Counted from the stretch's first letter, positions 45,464 to 58,224 are shown. The stretch is DNA of 64,000 nucleotides from Stenotrophomonas rhizophila (GCF_007667275.1 NZ_VDQT01000001.1:558001-622000), one strand, 5' to 3'. Numbers and translations are program-made. Notes: generated by a model from the sequence alone, not told the origin.

Positions 45464-46383
45464 CCCCACCGCTCGCCCTGCCCGCGCCGACGCCGATGCG
45501 TGCGGCGCTGCTGATGCTTGGCAGCACGATGGCCTTCGGGCTGATGGCGATCGCGATCCGCTACGCGTCCGGCCACGTGCCCACCCAGGAAGTAGCGTTC
45601 TTCCGCAACGCGTTCGGCCTGCTCGCACTGCTGCCGTTCCTGCTGCGCCCGGGCAGCTCTCCCTTCCGCACCAGGCAGCTGCCGCGCTACTTCGTGCGCA
45701 GCCTGATCGGGCTGGCCTCGATGCTGTGCGCGTTCTGGGCCATCGGCCACCTGCCGATCTCGCAGGCGATCTCGCTGTCGTACTCCACGCCGCTGTTCGT
45801 CACCATCGCCGCCGTGCTGTTCCTGGGCGAAACCGTGCGCATGCGCCGCTGGGCCGCGGTGATCTTCGGCTTCATCGGCGTCCTGATCATCGTGCGCCCG
45901 GGCGCCGCGTCGTTCAGTCCCGGCCTGCTGGTGGCGGTGCTGGCGGCGGTCCTGAGTTCGCTGGTCGCGATCCAGATCAAGCAGCTCACGCGCGTGGACG
46001 GCGCCGACACCGTGGTGTTCTACACGTATGTGTTCTGGGTGCCGATGTCACTGGTACCGGCGCTGTTCGGCTGGGTCTGGCCGAGCGCCACGGGATGGGC
46101 CTGGCTGGCCGCGACCGGCCTGCTGGGCACCCTGGGCCAGCTGCTGTGGACGCGTGCGCTGCGGCTGGGTGAAGTGTCCGCGCTGACCCCGATCAGCTTC
46201 ATGCAGCTGCCGCTGGTCAGCCTGCTGGGCTGGCTGCTGTTCAATGAGACCCTGGACCGCTGGACGGTGATCGGGGCCGGCATCATCCTGGCCGCCAATG
46301 CCTACATCGCGCACCGTGAAGCGGTACTGGTGCGACGCGCGGCCTCCGAGGCTGCCACCGCTGCGGCCAAGCCGGGCGAGTAG
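45457..46383 (+). CDS. DMT-superfamily (EamA-like) transporter
   Basis: A 308-residue inner-membrane protein with about ten hydrophobic helices and two EamA repeats ([40 protein letters not shown]). GTG start at 45457 overlaps the murB end. Probable small-metabolite exporter; substrate unknown. Confidence 0.87.
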   Translation: MVTPPLALPAPTPMRAALLMLGSTMAFGLMAIAIRYASGHVPTQEVAFFRNAFGLLALLPFLLRPGSSPFRTRQLPRYFVRSLIGLASMLCAFWAIGHLPISQAISLSYSTPLFVTIAAVLFLGETVRMRRWAAVIFGFIGVLIIVRPGAASFSPGLLVAVLAAVLSSLVAIQIKQLTRVDGADTVVFYTYVFWVPMSLVPALFGWVWPSATGWAWLAATGLLGTLGQLLWTRALRLGEVSALTPISFMQLPLVSLLGWLLFNETLDRWTVIGAGIILAANAYIAHREAVLVRRAASEAATAAAKPGE

Positions 46384-46398
46384 CCGAGCGCCGGCGGC

Positions 46399-47436
46399 TC
46401 AGGACGCAACCGCTGCCGCCGCCGACCAGCTGCGTGCGGCGGCATCGACCACATTGCCGGGCGCGAACTGATCGTCCATGTAACGCAGCGCCTGCCGGCG
46501 CTGGCTGGGCGGCCGCGTCGCGGCGCCCGGTTCCAGCATCAGGTCGTGGAATTCCTGCAGGTCGTGCAGCACGCGCCAGTGGCGGTAGTACGCCAACCGC
46601 ACCGGGTCCAGCGCCACGGCGCCGTATCCCTGCTGGAAACCCGGTGGATCGTCGCGGCCCCAGCGCCCGCCGACCCCGGCCCCGACGAACATCAGGTCGC
46701 GCTCGCGCGGCGCCAGCACCATGTCGTCCCAATCGATCAGCGCCAGCGCGCCATCGCTGCGCAGCAACAGGTTGCCCGCGTGCAGGTCGCCATGGCAGAG
46801 CACGCGCGACCTGCATTGGCCGGCCAGCCGCTCGCGCAGCGCGACGCAGCGGCGCCAGACCCCATCTATCTGCTCGCGGTGCTGCCGCCACGCACGCCGG
46901 TAGTCCTCGGCCAGCGCATCGGGCATCGGCCACAGCGCGTCGCCGCGCTGCAGCCATGCGCCGACCCGCTCCACCGCCGTATCGTCATCGAACCCAGGCT
47001 GTGCCAGCCCGGCGGCCAGCGCGGCCGGCAAGCGGGTGTCGTGCACGCGACGCAGCGCCTGCCCCAGCCGCTGCCACTGCGCCTGCGACAGCGCTTCTTC
47101 GAATCCGGACTGGCCGTCGACATACGCGAACAGGGTCCACTGCAGGCCCTCGGCCAGCACCGCGGGCGCACCGTCAAGCGCCGGTTGCGGGGCGATCACC
47201 TCGTCGAGCCCGCGCGCGGCGCGCAGATGCCGCAGCACGTTCCAGACCCCATCGGCCACCGCATAGCGGCGGCACTTCAACCACCAGCGCGCACCGTCCA
47301 CAGCGGTCAGCTGGTACACCGTCGCGCCGGCGTCGGCGCCGGCGGGCCGTTGCATGACATGGCTCACCTGCACGCCATACGCCTGTGCAAGCACGGCGCC
47401 GATCTGCGACGAAGACAACTCCTGGGGATGCAGCAT
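46399..47436 (-). CDS. APH-family phosphotransferase
   Basis: A 345-residue kinase-fold protein, start ATG 47436 (MLHPQELSSSQ). The catalytic loop VLCHGDLHAGNLLL (HxDxxxxN) and the metal-binding ALIDWDDM are clear, as in aminoglycoside/choline kinases and APH(9)-like proteins. The real substrate is unknown; a resistance role should not be assumed. Convergent with the EamA gene. Confidence 0.85.
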   Translation of the reverse strand: MLHPQELSSSQIGAVLAQAYGVQVSHVMQRPAGADAGATVYQLTAVDGARWWLKCRRYAVADGVWNVLRHLRAARGLDEVIAPQPALDGAPAVLAEGLQWTLFAYVDGQSGFEEALSQAQWQRLGQALRRVHDTRLPAALAAGLAQPGFDDDTAVERVGAWLQRGDALWPMPDALAEDYRRAWRQHREQIDGVWRRCVALRERLAGQCRSRVLCHGDLHAGNLLLRSDGALALIDWDDMVLAPRERDLMFVGAGVGGRWGRDDPPGFQQGYGAVALDPVRLAYYRHWRVLHDLQEFHDLMLEPGAATRPPSQRRQALRYMDDQFAPGNVVDAAARSWSAAAAVAS

Positions 47437-47505
47437 CACTCTGCCATGGCACGAAAATGTCGCATCACTATTGCAGAACAGTGCGCGCACTCCCAGCGAA
47501 GCGCG

Positions 47506-49710
47506 TCACACAGACGCATCGTCGGCGCACATCGCCTGCAGTTCACGCTGCAACAAGGCCACCACTTCCTCGCGCTGGAACTGGGTGGCGAACACCGGCA
47601 CCGCGAACACGAACGGCAGCCCGTCGGCCTCGCGCCGGATCACATAGGCCAGCTGCAGTCGCGCCAGTGACTGCCGCACCTGTTCCGGATCGACGCGCGC
47701 GCCAGCGGCGTCGAAGGTCGCCAGAAGGTCGACCAGGGCGATGCCGCGTTCGCCGCTGCCGGTGAGCTGCGCTGCAGCCACCTGGTAGACCACGATGCGG
47801 TCGATCCGGCACGCGACCGGGTCGGGGCTGAGCCGCGCCCAGCCCGCCAGCGCGTCGATCACCGGTTCGCTGACCAGCGCGGCATGCACCTGCGCGGCGT
47901 CGAGCACGCGCTGGCCACGATCCAGCTGGTTGAGCAGCTGCTGGCAGGTGATGGCGACCAGGTTGGCGCGGCGCCCGCACGCGGCCACCAGCCGCTGCGG
48001 CAGGTCGGGGCTGGCGAAATGCACGCCCAGCCGCGCCATCGGTTCCGTGGCCAGCGCCCGGCACGCATCCTCTTCCAGGCTGCCGACGTGGATGACCTCG
48101 CCGAAATTGCGCAGTGGCGAAGCGAAGTCCAGGGTGACCGCTTCGTACAGGTCCCAGAACCCGGCCAGCATGAAATGGCAGCGCCCTTCTTCGCTCAACG
48201 CACGCAGTGCGCCCATTTGCGGATAGCCCTGGTCAGCCTCGGCGCGCAGGAACAGGTCGGTTTCGTCGATCAGCAGCAGGAGCCCGCGTCCGGCCGCGCG
48301 CGCCGACAGCGCGGCCACCAGCGCGTCGATGCCGGTGTCTTCGGCCATGCCCAGCTCCATCGCCAGGCGCATGGTCAGGCGGTGATCGCGCAGCGACAGG
48401 TACACGCAGTGCACGCGGGGATGGCCGGCAAAACGGCGCTCGATCGCCTTCATCAGGCTGGTCTTGCCGAGCTGGCGGCCGCCCACCAGCAGGTAGTTGC
48501 CCGGCTCGCGGTTGAGCACCCGCGCCAGCAGCGACTCGCGCCCGAAGAACGCCCCCGGGCGAGTGATGCCACCGTGGGTCTGGTACGGCGAAATGCGGGT
48601 GACCCGCAGCTGCCGCGCGAGCAGGTCGACCAGTGCGTCCTGCGCACCCGGCTGCAGCAGCCAGCGGGTCTGCGCGGCCTGCTCCAGGCACACGCAGAGG
48701 TTGCCCGGGTCGTTTGCATACGCAATCAGTTCGGCTTCCACCGCCAGCGACGGGCTGACCGCAAGCACCACGTCCTGGCCGTTGGGCATGCCACGCAGCG
48801 CCTGCACGATCGCGTCCGCGCCCAGGGCGGGGTCCGGCTGGTACAGCCACAGCCGCTCCAGCGCGAGCGGAAGCGTGTCCGGCAACGTCCACTCACGCAC
48901 CAGCCCCGCCAGCGCCCAACCGGGGGCCGGCGCATCGCCCGCGCCGATCCGCGTCGCCAGCTGCTGCGCGCGCGTTGCGGGACCCGCCTGCACCTGGCGC
49001 AGCGCGTCCCGCCAGCGCACGCTCGCAATACCGGCGCCCGCCAGCACGCGCCCGCGCAGGCGCAGCCATCCCAGCTGCCGGTCGATGGCGGGCAGCGCCT
49101 GCAACGGCTGCGAGAACAGCAGGCCCGGCTCGGCCACGATCCCGGCCACCGCCGGCCGCACCCAATACCAGAGCAGGCCCAATGCGGCGACGCCGAACAC
49201 CGCCCCGCCGAGCAGCAGCGACAACCACTGCACCAGCGTCCAGGGCGCCTCCTCGCGGCAGTTCGGCGGTATCCAGCGCGCGGGAGGTGCCGGCGCACCC
49301 GGGCGGCATCGCCAATGCCGGGTATCCGGTTCCAGGGTCTGTTCGATCACCGTGCCGCGCAGTCCGCTGCTGGCCGGGAAGCGGTCGGTAAAGCGCAGCC
49401 GCAGCACCCACGGCTGCGGAAGCTCGGCTTCGACCAGGGTCTCGGCCGGATCGTGCACCCCGGGAACATCGACCTGCTGCGGCCACGTTTCATGCTGCAG
49501 CCAGTACGACAGCGCTTCCTCGCGCAGGAACATCATGTCGATGTTGGCGCTCTGCATGAGCATCATGCTTTCGCCGTCGCGCTGCATGCGCCACAGCTGC
49601 AGCGGATTCAGCCATGGGACGAACAGGTAGCTGCCCACGAACCAGGTCAGCCCGACCACCAGCAGCAGCGGCAGGCCAAGCCCAAGCCGACCCCGTGGCA
49701 GCGCGATCAT
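47506..49710 (-). CDS. Membrane-anchored STAND/AAA-like ATPase
   Basis: A 734-residue protein from ATG 49710. TM helices at about 10-31 and 157-185 enclose a periplasmic loop of about 125 residues. A cytosolic region (190-370) of unknown fold precedes the NTPase: ISPYQTHGGITRPGAFFGRE, Walker A GGRQLGKT (410-417), Walker B LLLLIDETD (477-485), then a winged-helix C-terminus. The FFGRE-then-Walker A layout is typical of STAND-type ATPases. Its start overlaps the stop of the HTH gene (ATGA), so the two act together. The location at the membrane suggests sensing or signalling rather than a classical regulator. Function not known. Confidence 0.82.
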   Translation of the reverse strand: MIALPRGRLGLGLPLLLVVGLTWFVGSYLFVPWLNPLQLWRMQRDGESMMLMQSANIDMMFLREEALSYWLQHETWPQQVDVPGVHDPAETLVEAELPQPWVLRLRFTDRFPASSGLRGTVIEQTLEPDTRHWRCRPGAPAPPARWIPPNCREEAPWTLVQWLSLLLGGAVFGVAALGLLWYWVRPAVAGIVAEPGLLFSQPLQALPAIDRQLGWLRLRGRVLAGAGIASVRWRDALRQVQAGPATRAQQLATRIGAGDAPAPGWALAGLVREWTLPDTLPLALERLWLYQPDPALGADAIVQALRGMPNGQDVVLAVSPSLAVEAELIAYANDPGNLCVCLEQAAQTRWLLQPGAQDALVDLLARQLRVTRISPYQTHGGITRPGAFFGRESLLARVLNREPGNYLLVGGRQLGKTSLMKAIERRFAGHPRVHCVYLSLRDHRLTMRLAMELGMAEDTGIDALVAALSARAAGRGLLLLIDETDLFLRAEADQGYPQMGALRALSEEGRCHFMLAGFWDLYEAVTLDFASPLRNFGEVIHVGSLEEDACRALATEPMARLGVHFASPDLPQRLVAACGRRANLVAITCQQLLNQLDRGQRVLDAAQVHAALVSEPVIDALAGWARLSPDPVACRIDRIVVYQVAAAQLTGSGERGIALVDLLATFDAAGARVDPEQVRQSLARLQLAYVIRREADGLPFVFAVPVFATQFQREEVVALLQRELQAMCADDASV

Positions 49711-50936
49711 GCCGGCTGCGCCTGCAGGCTTTCGATCACCTGCCTCACGGCACGCCGGATCGCGTCGCAGCGCCATTCCAGGCACGCGCCCTGCGGTTGC
49801 GGCCGGGCCGCCAGCAGGTTGGCCCAGTACAGCTGGCGCAGCAGCGGGTCGGCCAGGTACGGACGCGCCGGACCCAGTGTCGGGCGCAGCAGCCAGGCTT
49901 CCACTGCCGTGCGGGCCGCCACATCGCGCAGCACCGGCACCAGCGCCTCCCACAGCCGCGGATGCGTGGAAAGTGTTTCGGTCACTGCTTCGTCATCCAG
50001 GCTGGCGTCGGCCAGCAGCACCAGCGCGGCCTGCGCCAGCAGCGGATGACCACCGGAAAGGTGCAGCGCACGCGCCAGCGTGGCATCCGGCAGCGCACCG
50101 GCGCCGGCACCGGCACCGCGTCGCAGGTCATCCACGTCCAGCTCCGGCCAGCTCTCGGTGGCAGCGATGTTGAGCAGCGACAGGTCGCCGCCCTGGTACT
50201 TCAGGTCCGCCAGCGCCGCGCCGCCGCAGATCAGCAGGTGCAGCTTGCCGCTGTACATTTCGCTGAGGCTGCGCAGGATCCCGGCCAGCACGCCGCGAGG
50301 TTCCGGCGCGCCCTGTTCGAAGCGGCTGACCAGGCAGAACAACGGGCCCGGCTGCTGCAGCAGGCGCGCCAGCGCCATTTCGAAACCCGCGTCCGACGAC
50401 ACCCCTTCCAGCCCGCATTGCGCCGCCAGCAGCGCGAAATAATCCTGATCGCCCGCGCCGGCACGGAACGGAGGCTGCAGGTGCAGCACGCGGCCACTGC
50501 CATAACGCGCATCGGCCTCGGCGAGGATCGCTGCGCGCTCCGGCGGCTGGCCCCAGTGCGCCTGGGTCAGCAGCAGGCTGACAGGATAAGGGCGCGACGC
50601 CTGCAGGCGGTCGAACAGGCGGGTGACCGTGGGCGGCACGAGGGTCGGGGGCGCCGCCTGCCCGGCAAGCGTGTTACCCGCTGGCGCCTCGACGGGAAAC
50701 TCCGGCTCGAACCCGGCCGACTGCAGCAACGCGTTGCATTCGACCTCGGTCAAGCGCAGGTAATTGGCGCAGGCCAGGACGCGGTCGCGGTGGCGACGGC
50801 TGGGGCGAGACGTGCCGGCGCGCCAGTTGTTGACCGCCTCGCGGCTGATGCCGATCTCCGCGGCCACTCCCCCTGCGCTGGCCCGTATCCGCCGCATGTG
50901 CCGGGACAGCAGGTCCGCGAAGTCCAGCGCAGGCAT
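49707..50936 (-). CDS. XRE-family HTH protein with degenerate ATPase-like body
   Basis: A 409-residue protein from ATG 50936 (MPALDFADLLSRHMRR). Residues about 10-60 form an XRE HTH (GGVAAEIGISREAVNNWRAGTSRPS). The next 300 residues resemble the core of an AAA/STAND domain, but the Walker A position reads SLLLTQAHWGQPPERA with no GK[ST], so ATP hydrolysis is unlikely. A FCLVSRFEQGAP segment may correspond to Walker B. Coupled to the membrane ATPase gene by a four-base overlap. It could be the DNA-binding output of the pair, or an inhibitor of it. Confidence 0.78.
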   Translation of the reverse strand: MPALDFADLLSRHMRRIRASAGGVAAEIGISREAVNNWRAGTSRPSRRHRDRVLACANYLRLTEVECNALLQSAGFEPEFPVEAPAGNTLAGQAAPPTLVPPTVTRLFDRLQASRPYPVSLLLTQAHWGQPPERAAILAEADARYGSGRVLHLQPPFRAGAGDQDYFALLAAQCGLEGVSSDAGFEMALARLLQQPGPLFCLVSRFEQGAPEPRGVLAGILRSLSEMYSGKLHLLICGGAALADLKYQGGDLSLLNIAATESWPELDVDDLRRGAGAGAGALPDATLARALHLSGGHPLLAQAALVLLADASLDDEAVTETLSTHPRLWEALVPVLRDVAARTAVEAWLLRPTLGPARPYLADPLLRQLYWANLLAARPQPQGACLEWRCDAIRRAVRQVIESLQAQPA

Positions 50937-51028
50937 GGGGAACGACCAGAAAGGGAGGGAGCCGCACACCCTACCGTGACCGCTTGGACTGTCAACCAGG
51001 TACGCATCGGTCACGGCGGGCACCCGGC

Positions 51029-51553
51029 TCAGCCCGCGGGAACCGCAGGCGTCTGCCGCACGAACAGCTTGCGGGTCAGCAACAGGTGCACCACGAAGGC
51101 AAGGATGGCCAGCATGCCCAGCGCCACCAGCACCCGGCCGAGCACGGCCCCCAGGCTCTTCTGGCCTTCCAACCGCTCCAGCCGCTCAAACCGGGCGGGA
51201 TCGGCCCGCGAATAGGCCACCGTCACCTGCGGTTCTTCTTCCAGGTAGGGCGCGGCATTGTCCTCGGAGGTGGAGAAGTGCCCGGTGTGGGTAACGCCGT
51301 TGGCCTCGAAGTCGTAACGGAAGTGGTACTGGTAGGACACCCGCCCCTTGCGGCGCTTTTCCTCGATGTGGTCGACCTGCACCGGCGCCTGCACCGTCAC
51401 CGCGTCATTGAGGATCGCTTCGGCTTCACGGTGCCCGCTCAGCGCGGACCACGCGAAGAACACGGCAAGCACGGCGTAGCCGATGCTGCACAACCAGCGC
51501 GAGGCGCGGGACAGTCGGTCATGCGACGAATCTGATACAGGAATGCTGATCAT
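51029..51553 (-). CDS. DUF3592 membrane protein
   Basis: A 174-residue protein from ATG 51553 with two TM helices (about 22-40 and 138-160) enclosing the DUF3592 domain: YHFRYDFEANGVTHTG, then EPQVTVAYSRADPARF. Function unknown. 92 bases upstream of the HTH/ATPase pair on the same strand, so possibly co-transcribed. Confidence 0.82.
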   Translation of the reverse strand: MISIPVSDSSHDRLSRASRWLCSIGYAVLAVFFAWSALSGHREAEAILNDAVTVQAPVQVDHIEEKRRKGRVSYQYHFRYDFEANGVTHTGHFSTSEDNAAPYLEEEPQVTVAYSRADPARFERLERLEGQKSLGAVLGRVLVALGMLAILAFVVHLLLTRKLFVRQTPAVPAG

Positions 51554-51673
51554 CTGGTTTCCCCGGTAATGGTTCGAAGGTGTCGCCGGCCAGGTGGCCG
51601 CGACGTCGGGAACCAGTGTGGGGAAAGGACTGCGGCGCTTGAACGGGCATCCTGTCAACCCGGGCCAGGCATT

Positions 51674-51692
51674 GCTTGACGATTCGTCAAGC
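51674..51692. promoter_or_regulatory. Palindrome between divergent genes
   Basis: GCTTGACG ATT CGTCAAGC, a perfect 8-base dyad with a 3-base centre, in the 285-base gap between the DUF3592 gene and the discoidin-domain gene. Looks like a repressor-binding site; TF unknown. Confidence 0.5.
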
Positions 51693-51838
51693 CGAGCCGG
51701 ACCACGCGACAGCAATGTTGCGGACTGGCCGTCGGTCACTGGGAGCTGAGTACTGCGATGCGTCATGTAAACGATTTCAGTCCCTGCTAGCGTTGGATTT
51801 GCCTCGCTTGGGAGGTTGCTGACCGTGAGACTGCGCTG

Positions 51839-54800
51839 ATGCGTTTGAATGCTGACCGCCCATTGCACCCGCGCCCCCTGACCCTCGCGAAGTTCGTTCT
51901 TCTCGTTGGGATGGTTTCGTCTGCTACCGGGTCCTTCGCCCAGAGCCTGCCGCCCCGCAGTGAATGGAAGGCCAGCAGCTCATCGCAGCAGGTTCCCGCG
52001 ATGGCCGTTGCCCACCTGATCGATGGCGATCCGAAGACCGTCACCGGTGGGGCCTTCAGCCCCGGGCATTGGTTCCAGGTCGATCTGGGCAAACCGTCCA
52101 CGTTGTCCGGAGCACGTATCACCTGGGACGTTTCCAATCCCGAGGGCTACAGCCTGCAGACCTCGCTGGACGGGAAACGGTGGGACAGCGCCTACACCAT
52201 GCGCGATTCTTTGGGCGGCATCGAAACGGTGCCCTTCGCCCCGCGCCAGGCGCGCTATCTGCGTTTGGCAAGCCCGGACCGCACCTCGGACTGGGGCGTA
52301 TCGATCTTCGAGCTGGAACCACTGGATGCCCGCACAAGTGCGCGCATTCCCGGGTTGAATCCGACACAGGCCGCAGCGCTGTGGCAAGGCGGTAGTGGGG
52401 TCGCGGTTCCGGCCGACAAGGCGGGGCGTCATACCCTCGACATCGCGCTGCCAGGCGGCGCCTCCACCACGGGCTTGTCGGTTGAATGGGCCGGGGCACA
52501 CGGGGCCGCCCGCCTGCAGGTGCAGGACGCACAGGGCCGCTGGAGCGATCTGGCCAACGACCCGCAAGCGGGCAGTCGCCAGCAGAGCTGGCTGGCCGGC
52601 ACTCAGGCGGTGAACGCGCGTGCGTTGCGCCTGCAGGTGGACGGCGACGCGCCGCAGATCGCGCGGCTGCGCCTGTTGGGGCCGGCCGCGGTGATAACGC
52701 CGATGAAGCGCTACCAGATCGCCGCCAGCGGGGCGCATAGCGCGCTGTTCCCCGCCTCGCTGCACCTGCAGCAGACCTACTGGACTGCGGTGGGCGTGCA
52801 CGGCGGCCTGCAGAAATCGATCTTCGACGAGCACGGCAACATCGAGGCCTTCAAGGGCGCGCCGCTGGTCCAGCCGATCTGGCGCGGTGCCGACGGCGCG
52901 GCTTCGGGTGCGGCAGACCAGCGCGTGCAGCATGCACTGCGCGATGGCTGGAAGCCGATGCCGTCCGCCACGTGGCAGCCGCAACCCGGGCTGGAACTGA
53001 AAAGCGAAGCGTTCGCGGTGGAGATGGACGGGCAACCGGTGACCTTCGTGCGCCATCGCCTGCGCAATACCAGCAATGCTCCGATAGCCGGCAGCCTCGC
53101 GCTGTTGGTGCGTCCCATGCAGATGAATCCGCCCTGGCAGAACGGTGGCCTTTCGCCGATCCGCAGCATCGCGGTGGACGCCGGCACGGTGCGCGTCAAC
53201 GGCCGCACGCTGATGCAATCGCTTACGCCGGTCGGCGGCGCGGGCGCGGCCCCGTTCGGTCCCGATGGCAGCACTGAAATCACTGCGGCCGTCGCACAGG
53301 GCGCGTTGCCACCCGTGCAGCACGCGGAGGATCCGGACGGATTGGCTGCCGCTGCGCTGGACTACCCGATCCAGCTCGCACCGGGCGCCACGCAGTCGGT
53401 CGTGGTGGCCTTCCCGCTGGGCAATGCCGCCGCCGACACGCACGGCGTCCTGCCCGAGCCGCCCGCGCTTGAGCTCGCAGGCCGCGACGCCGACGCCACC
53501 TTCGAGCGCCTGGCCACGGTCGCCGCGAACGACTGGCAGGCCCGCCTCGGCCAGGTCGGTCTGCGCCTGCCCGATCCCTCATTGGTGGACATGTTGCGCG
53601 CGCAGGCCGCCTATATGCTGATCAACCAGACCGGCCCGGCGATGCAGCCCGGCCCGCGCAACTACAACCGCTCCTTCATCCGCGATGGCATGGCCACCTC
53701 CGCCGTGCTGCTGCGCATGGGCGAAGCGAAGATCGCGCGCGACTACCTGGCCTGGTACACCGAACACGGCGTGCACGCCAACGGGCTGGTCTCGCCGATC
53801 CTCAACAACGACGGCAGCGTCAACACCGGCTTCGGTTCGGACATCGAGTACGACAGCCAGGGCCAGTACGTCGCCCTGGTAGCCGATGTCGCACGGTTGG
53901 ACGGCGGCCCGGAATCGGTGCGCGCCTACCTGCCCAAGGTGAAGGATGCACTTCGCTTCCTGCAGGAACTGCGCGAACGCACCCTGGTGCCCGGCTACAT
54001 GGCCAGCCAGCCGGCGCCGGAGCGCTTCGCGGGCATCCTGGCGCCGTCGATCAGCCATGAGGGCTACCCCTCACCCACGCACAGCTACTGGGACGACTAT
54101 TGGGGCCTGAAAGGCTGGCATGACGGTGCGTGGCTCGCTGAGTCGCTGGGCGATCACGAAACTGCGGCGTGGGCGCGGGAACAGTACCGCGCCCTGCATG
54201 ACGCACTGGCGGCCTCGATCCGCGCCACCATGGCATGGAAGGGTATCGACTTCATCCCCTCATCAGCCGACCTCGGCGATGGCGACCCGACCGGCGTGTC
54301 GATCGCGCTGGACCCCACTGGCGCGCAGGACGTGCTACCCGAACTGGCCCTGCGCACCACCTTCGCGCGCTACCTGGAAGACGTGCGCAAGCGCAGCCAG
54401 CCCGGCGCGCTGTATGCCTACACGCCGTACGAAATCCGCAACGTACTCAGCTACGTGCACCTGGACCAACCCGAAGCGGCCGACGAACTGCTGCAGGGCC
54501 TGCTGCGCGACCGACGACCGCTCGAGTGGCAGGTATTGGCAGAAGTCGTGCACTCACGGCTGCGCTTCCCGCGCTACCTCGGCGACATGCCGCACACCTG
54601 GATTGGGGCCGAGTACGGGCGCACGTTGTTCGGCATGTTGATGCGCGAGGACGATGATGCGTTGTCGCTGCTGCCGGGTACGCCGACGGCATGGCTGGCC
54701 GGCGATGGACTGGCCGTGGAGCGGCTGCCGACCGCGTTCGGGACCCTGCAGATGCAGGCAGTGCAGCGCGGGACCACGCTGCAGCTGACGCTGGGCAAGG

Positions 54801-54949
54801 GGCTGCGCAGGGATACTGCCCTACGCGTCTGGTGGCCGTCGCGTACCCGGCCGACCCGGGTGATAGTGGATGGACATCCCGTGCAGGACTTCGATGCACG
54901 GGGCGTAAGGCTGGCCAAGCCATTCAGAACGCTGGAAGCCACCTGGTAG
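51839..54949 (+). CDS. Secreted discoidin-domain / six-hairpin glycosidase-like protein
   Basis: A 1036-residue protein. Signal peptide about 1-35 (LVGMVSSATGSFAQ). Residues 40-160 form an F5/8 type C (CBM32) domain (HLIDGDPKTVTGG, FQVDLGKPSTLSGARITWDV). The C-terminal half is an (alpha/alpha)6 barrel-like region with NYNRSFIRDGMATSAVLLRMG, HSYWDDYWGLKGWHDG, and PHTWIGAEYGRTLFGML, as in six-hairpin glycosidases. No GH family could be assigned by eye. Likely periplasmic or extracellular polysaccharide processing. The TAG stop overlaps the GTAG of a REP element. Start ATG has no close ribosome-binding site. Confidence 0.83.
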   Translation: MRLNADRPLHPRPLTLAKFVLLVGMVSSATGSFAQSLPPRSEWKASSSSQQVPAMAVAHLIDGDPKTVTGGAFSPGHWFQVDLGKPSTLSGARITWDVSNPEGYSLQTSLDGKRWDSAYTMRDSLGGIETVPFAPRQARYLRLASPDRTSDWGVSIFELEPLDARTSARIPGLNPTQAAALWQGGSGVAVPADKAGRHTLDIALPGGASTTGLSVEWAGAHGAARLQVQDAQGRWSDLANDPQAGSRQQSWLAGTQAVNARALRLQVDGDAPQIARLRLLGPAAVITPMKRYQIAASGAHSALFPASLHLQQTYWTAVGVHGGLQKSIFDEHGNIEAFKGAPLVQPIWRGADGAASGAADQRVQHALRDGWKPMPSATWQPQPGLELKSEAFAVEMDGQPVTFVRHRLRNTSNAPIAGSLALLVRPMQMNPPWQNGGLSPIRSIAVDAGTVRVNGRTLMQSLTPVGGAGAAPFGPDGSTEITAAVAQGALPPVQHAEDPDGLAAAALDYPIQLAPGATQSVVVAFPLGNAAADTHGVLPEPPALELAGRDADATFERLATVAANDWQARLGQVGLRLPDPSLVDMLRAQAAYMLINQTGPAMQPGPRNYNRSFIRDGMATSAVLLRMGEAKIARDYLAWYTEHGVHANGLVSPILNNDGSVNTGFGSDIEYDSQGQYVALVADVARLDGGPESVRAYLPKVKDALRFLQELRERTLVPGYMASQPAPERFAGILAPSISHEGYPSPTHSYWDDYWGLKGWHDGAWLAESLGDHETAAWAREQYRALHDALAASIRATMAWKGIDFIPSSADLGDGDPTGVSIALDPTGAQDVLPELALRTTFARYLEDVRKRSQPGALYAYTPYEIRNVLSYVHLDQPEAADELLQGLLRDRRPLEWQVLAEVVHSRLRFPRYLGDMPHTWIGAEYGRTLFGMLMREDDDALSLLPGTPTAWLAGDGLAVERLPTAFGTLQMQAVQRGTTLQLTLGKGLRRDTALRVWWPSRTRPTRVIVDGHPVQDFDARGVRLAKPFRTLEATW

Positions 54950-54968
54950 AGCCACGCCCTGCGTGGCT
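54946..54968 (+). repeat. SMAG/REP element overlapping a stop codon
   Basis: GTAG then AGCCACGC CCT GCGTGGCT. The TAG of the GTAG tag is the stop codon of the discoidin-domain gene. Confidence 0.75.
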
Positions 54969-54990
54969 GCGCGGACCGGATCCGGATACG

Positions 54991-55016
54991 ACAAAGGCGC
55001 CTTGCGGCGCCTTTGT
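54991..55016. terminator. Bidirectional hairpin terminator
   Basis: ACAAAGGCGCC TTGC GGCGCCTTTGT, perfect 11-base stem between the convergent discoidin-domain gene and guaA. Confidence 0.85.
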
Positions 55017-55027
55017 AAATCAACGGC

Positions 55028-55051
55028 AGCGGGGCAGAGCCCCGCTCTACC
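55028..55051 (-). repeat. SMAG/REP element
   Basis: AGCGGGGC AGA GCCCCGCT followed by CTACC, ending six bases before the guaA stop. Confidence 0.75.
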
Positions 55052-55057
55052 GAAGGG

Positions 55058-56623
<1,566 letters not shown>

Positions 56624-56686
56624 GGCGCCCGGCAATGCTGGATGGAAAACGGAGGAACGAAAATCAGGTAACCAACGGCAGATAGA

Positions 56687-56724
56687 GAAAGAGGAACGGG
56701 AATCAGCTTCCTCGTTCCTCTTTC
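56687..56724 (-). promoter_or_regulatory. Intercistronic hairpin between guaB and guaA
   Basis: Perfect 12-base stem GAAAGAGGAACG / CGTTCCTCTTTC with a 14-base loop, 12 bases after the guaB stop. No T-run follows on the minus strand, so it may stabilise or partly attenuate the transcript rather than end it. Confidence 0.6.
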
Positions 56725-56736
56725 GCTCATGCCGCG

Positions 56737-58224
<1,488 letters not shown>

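Noticed and set aside
46399-47436. Calling the APH-like kinase an aminoglycoside or spectinomycin resistance gene
   Set aside because: Only the general APH fold motifs are visible; many chromosomal APH-fold proteins have other substrates.
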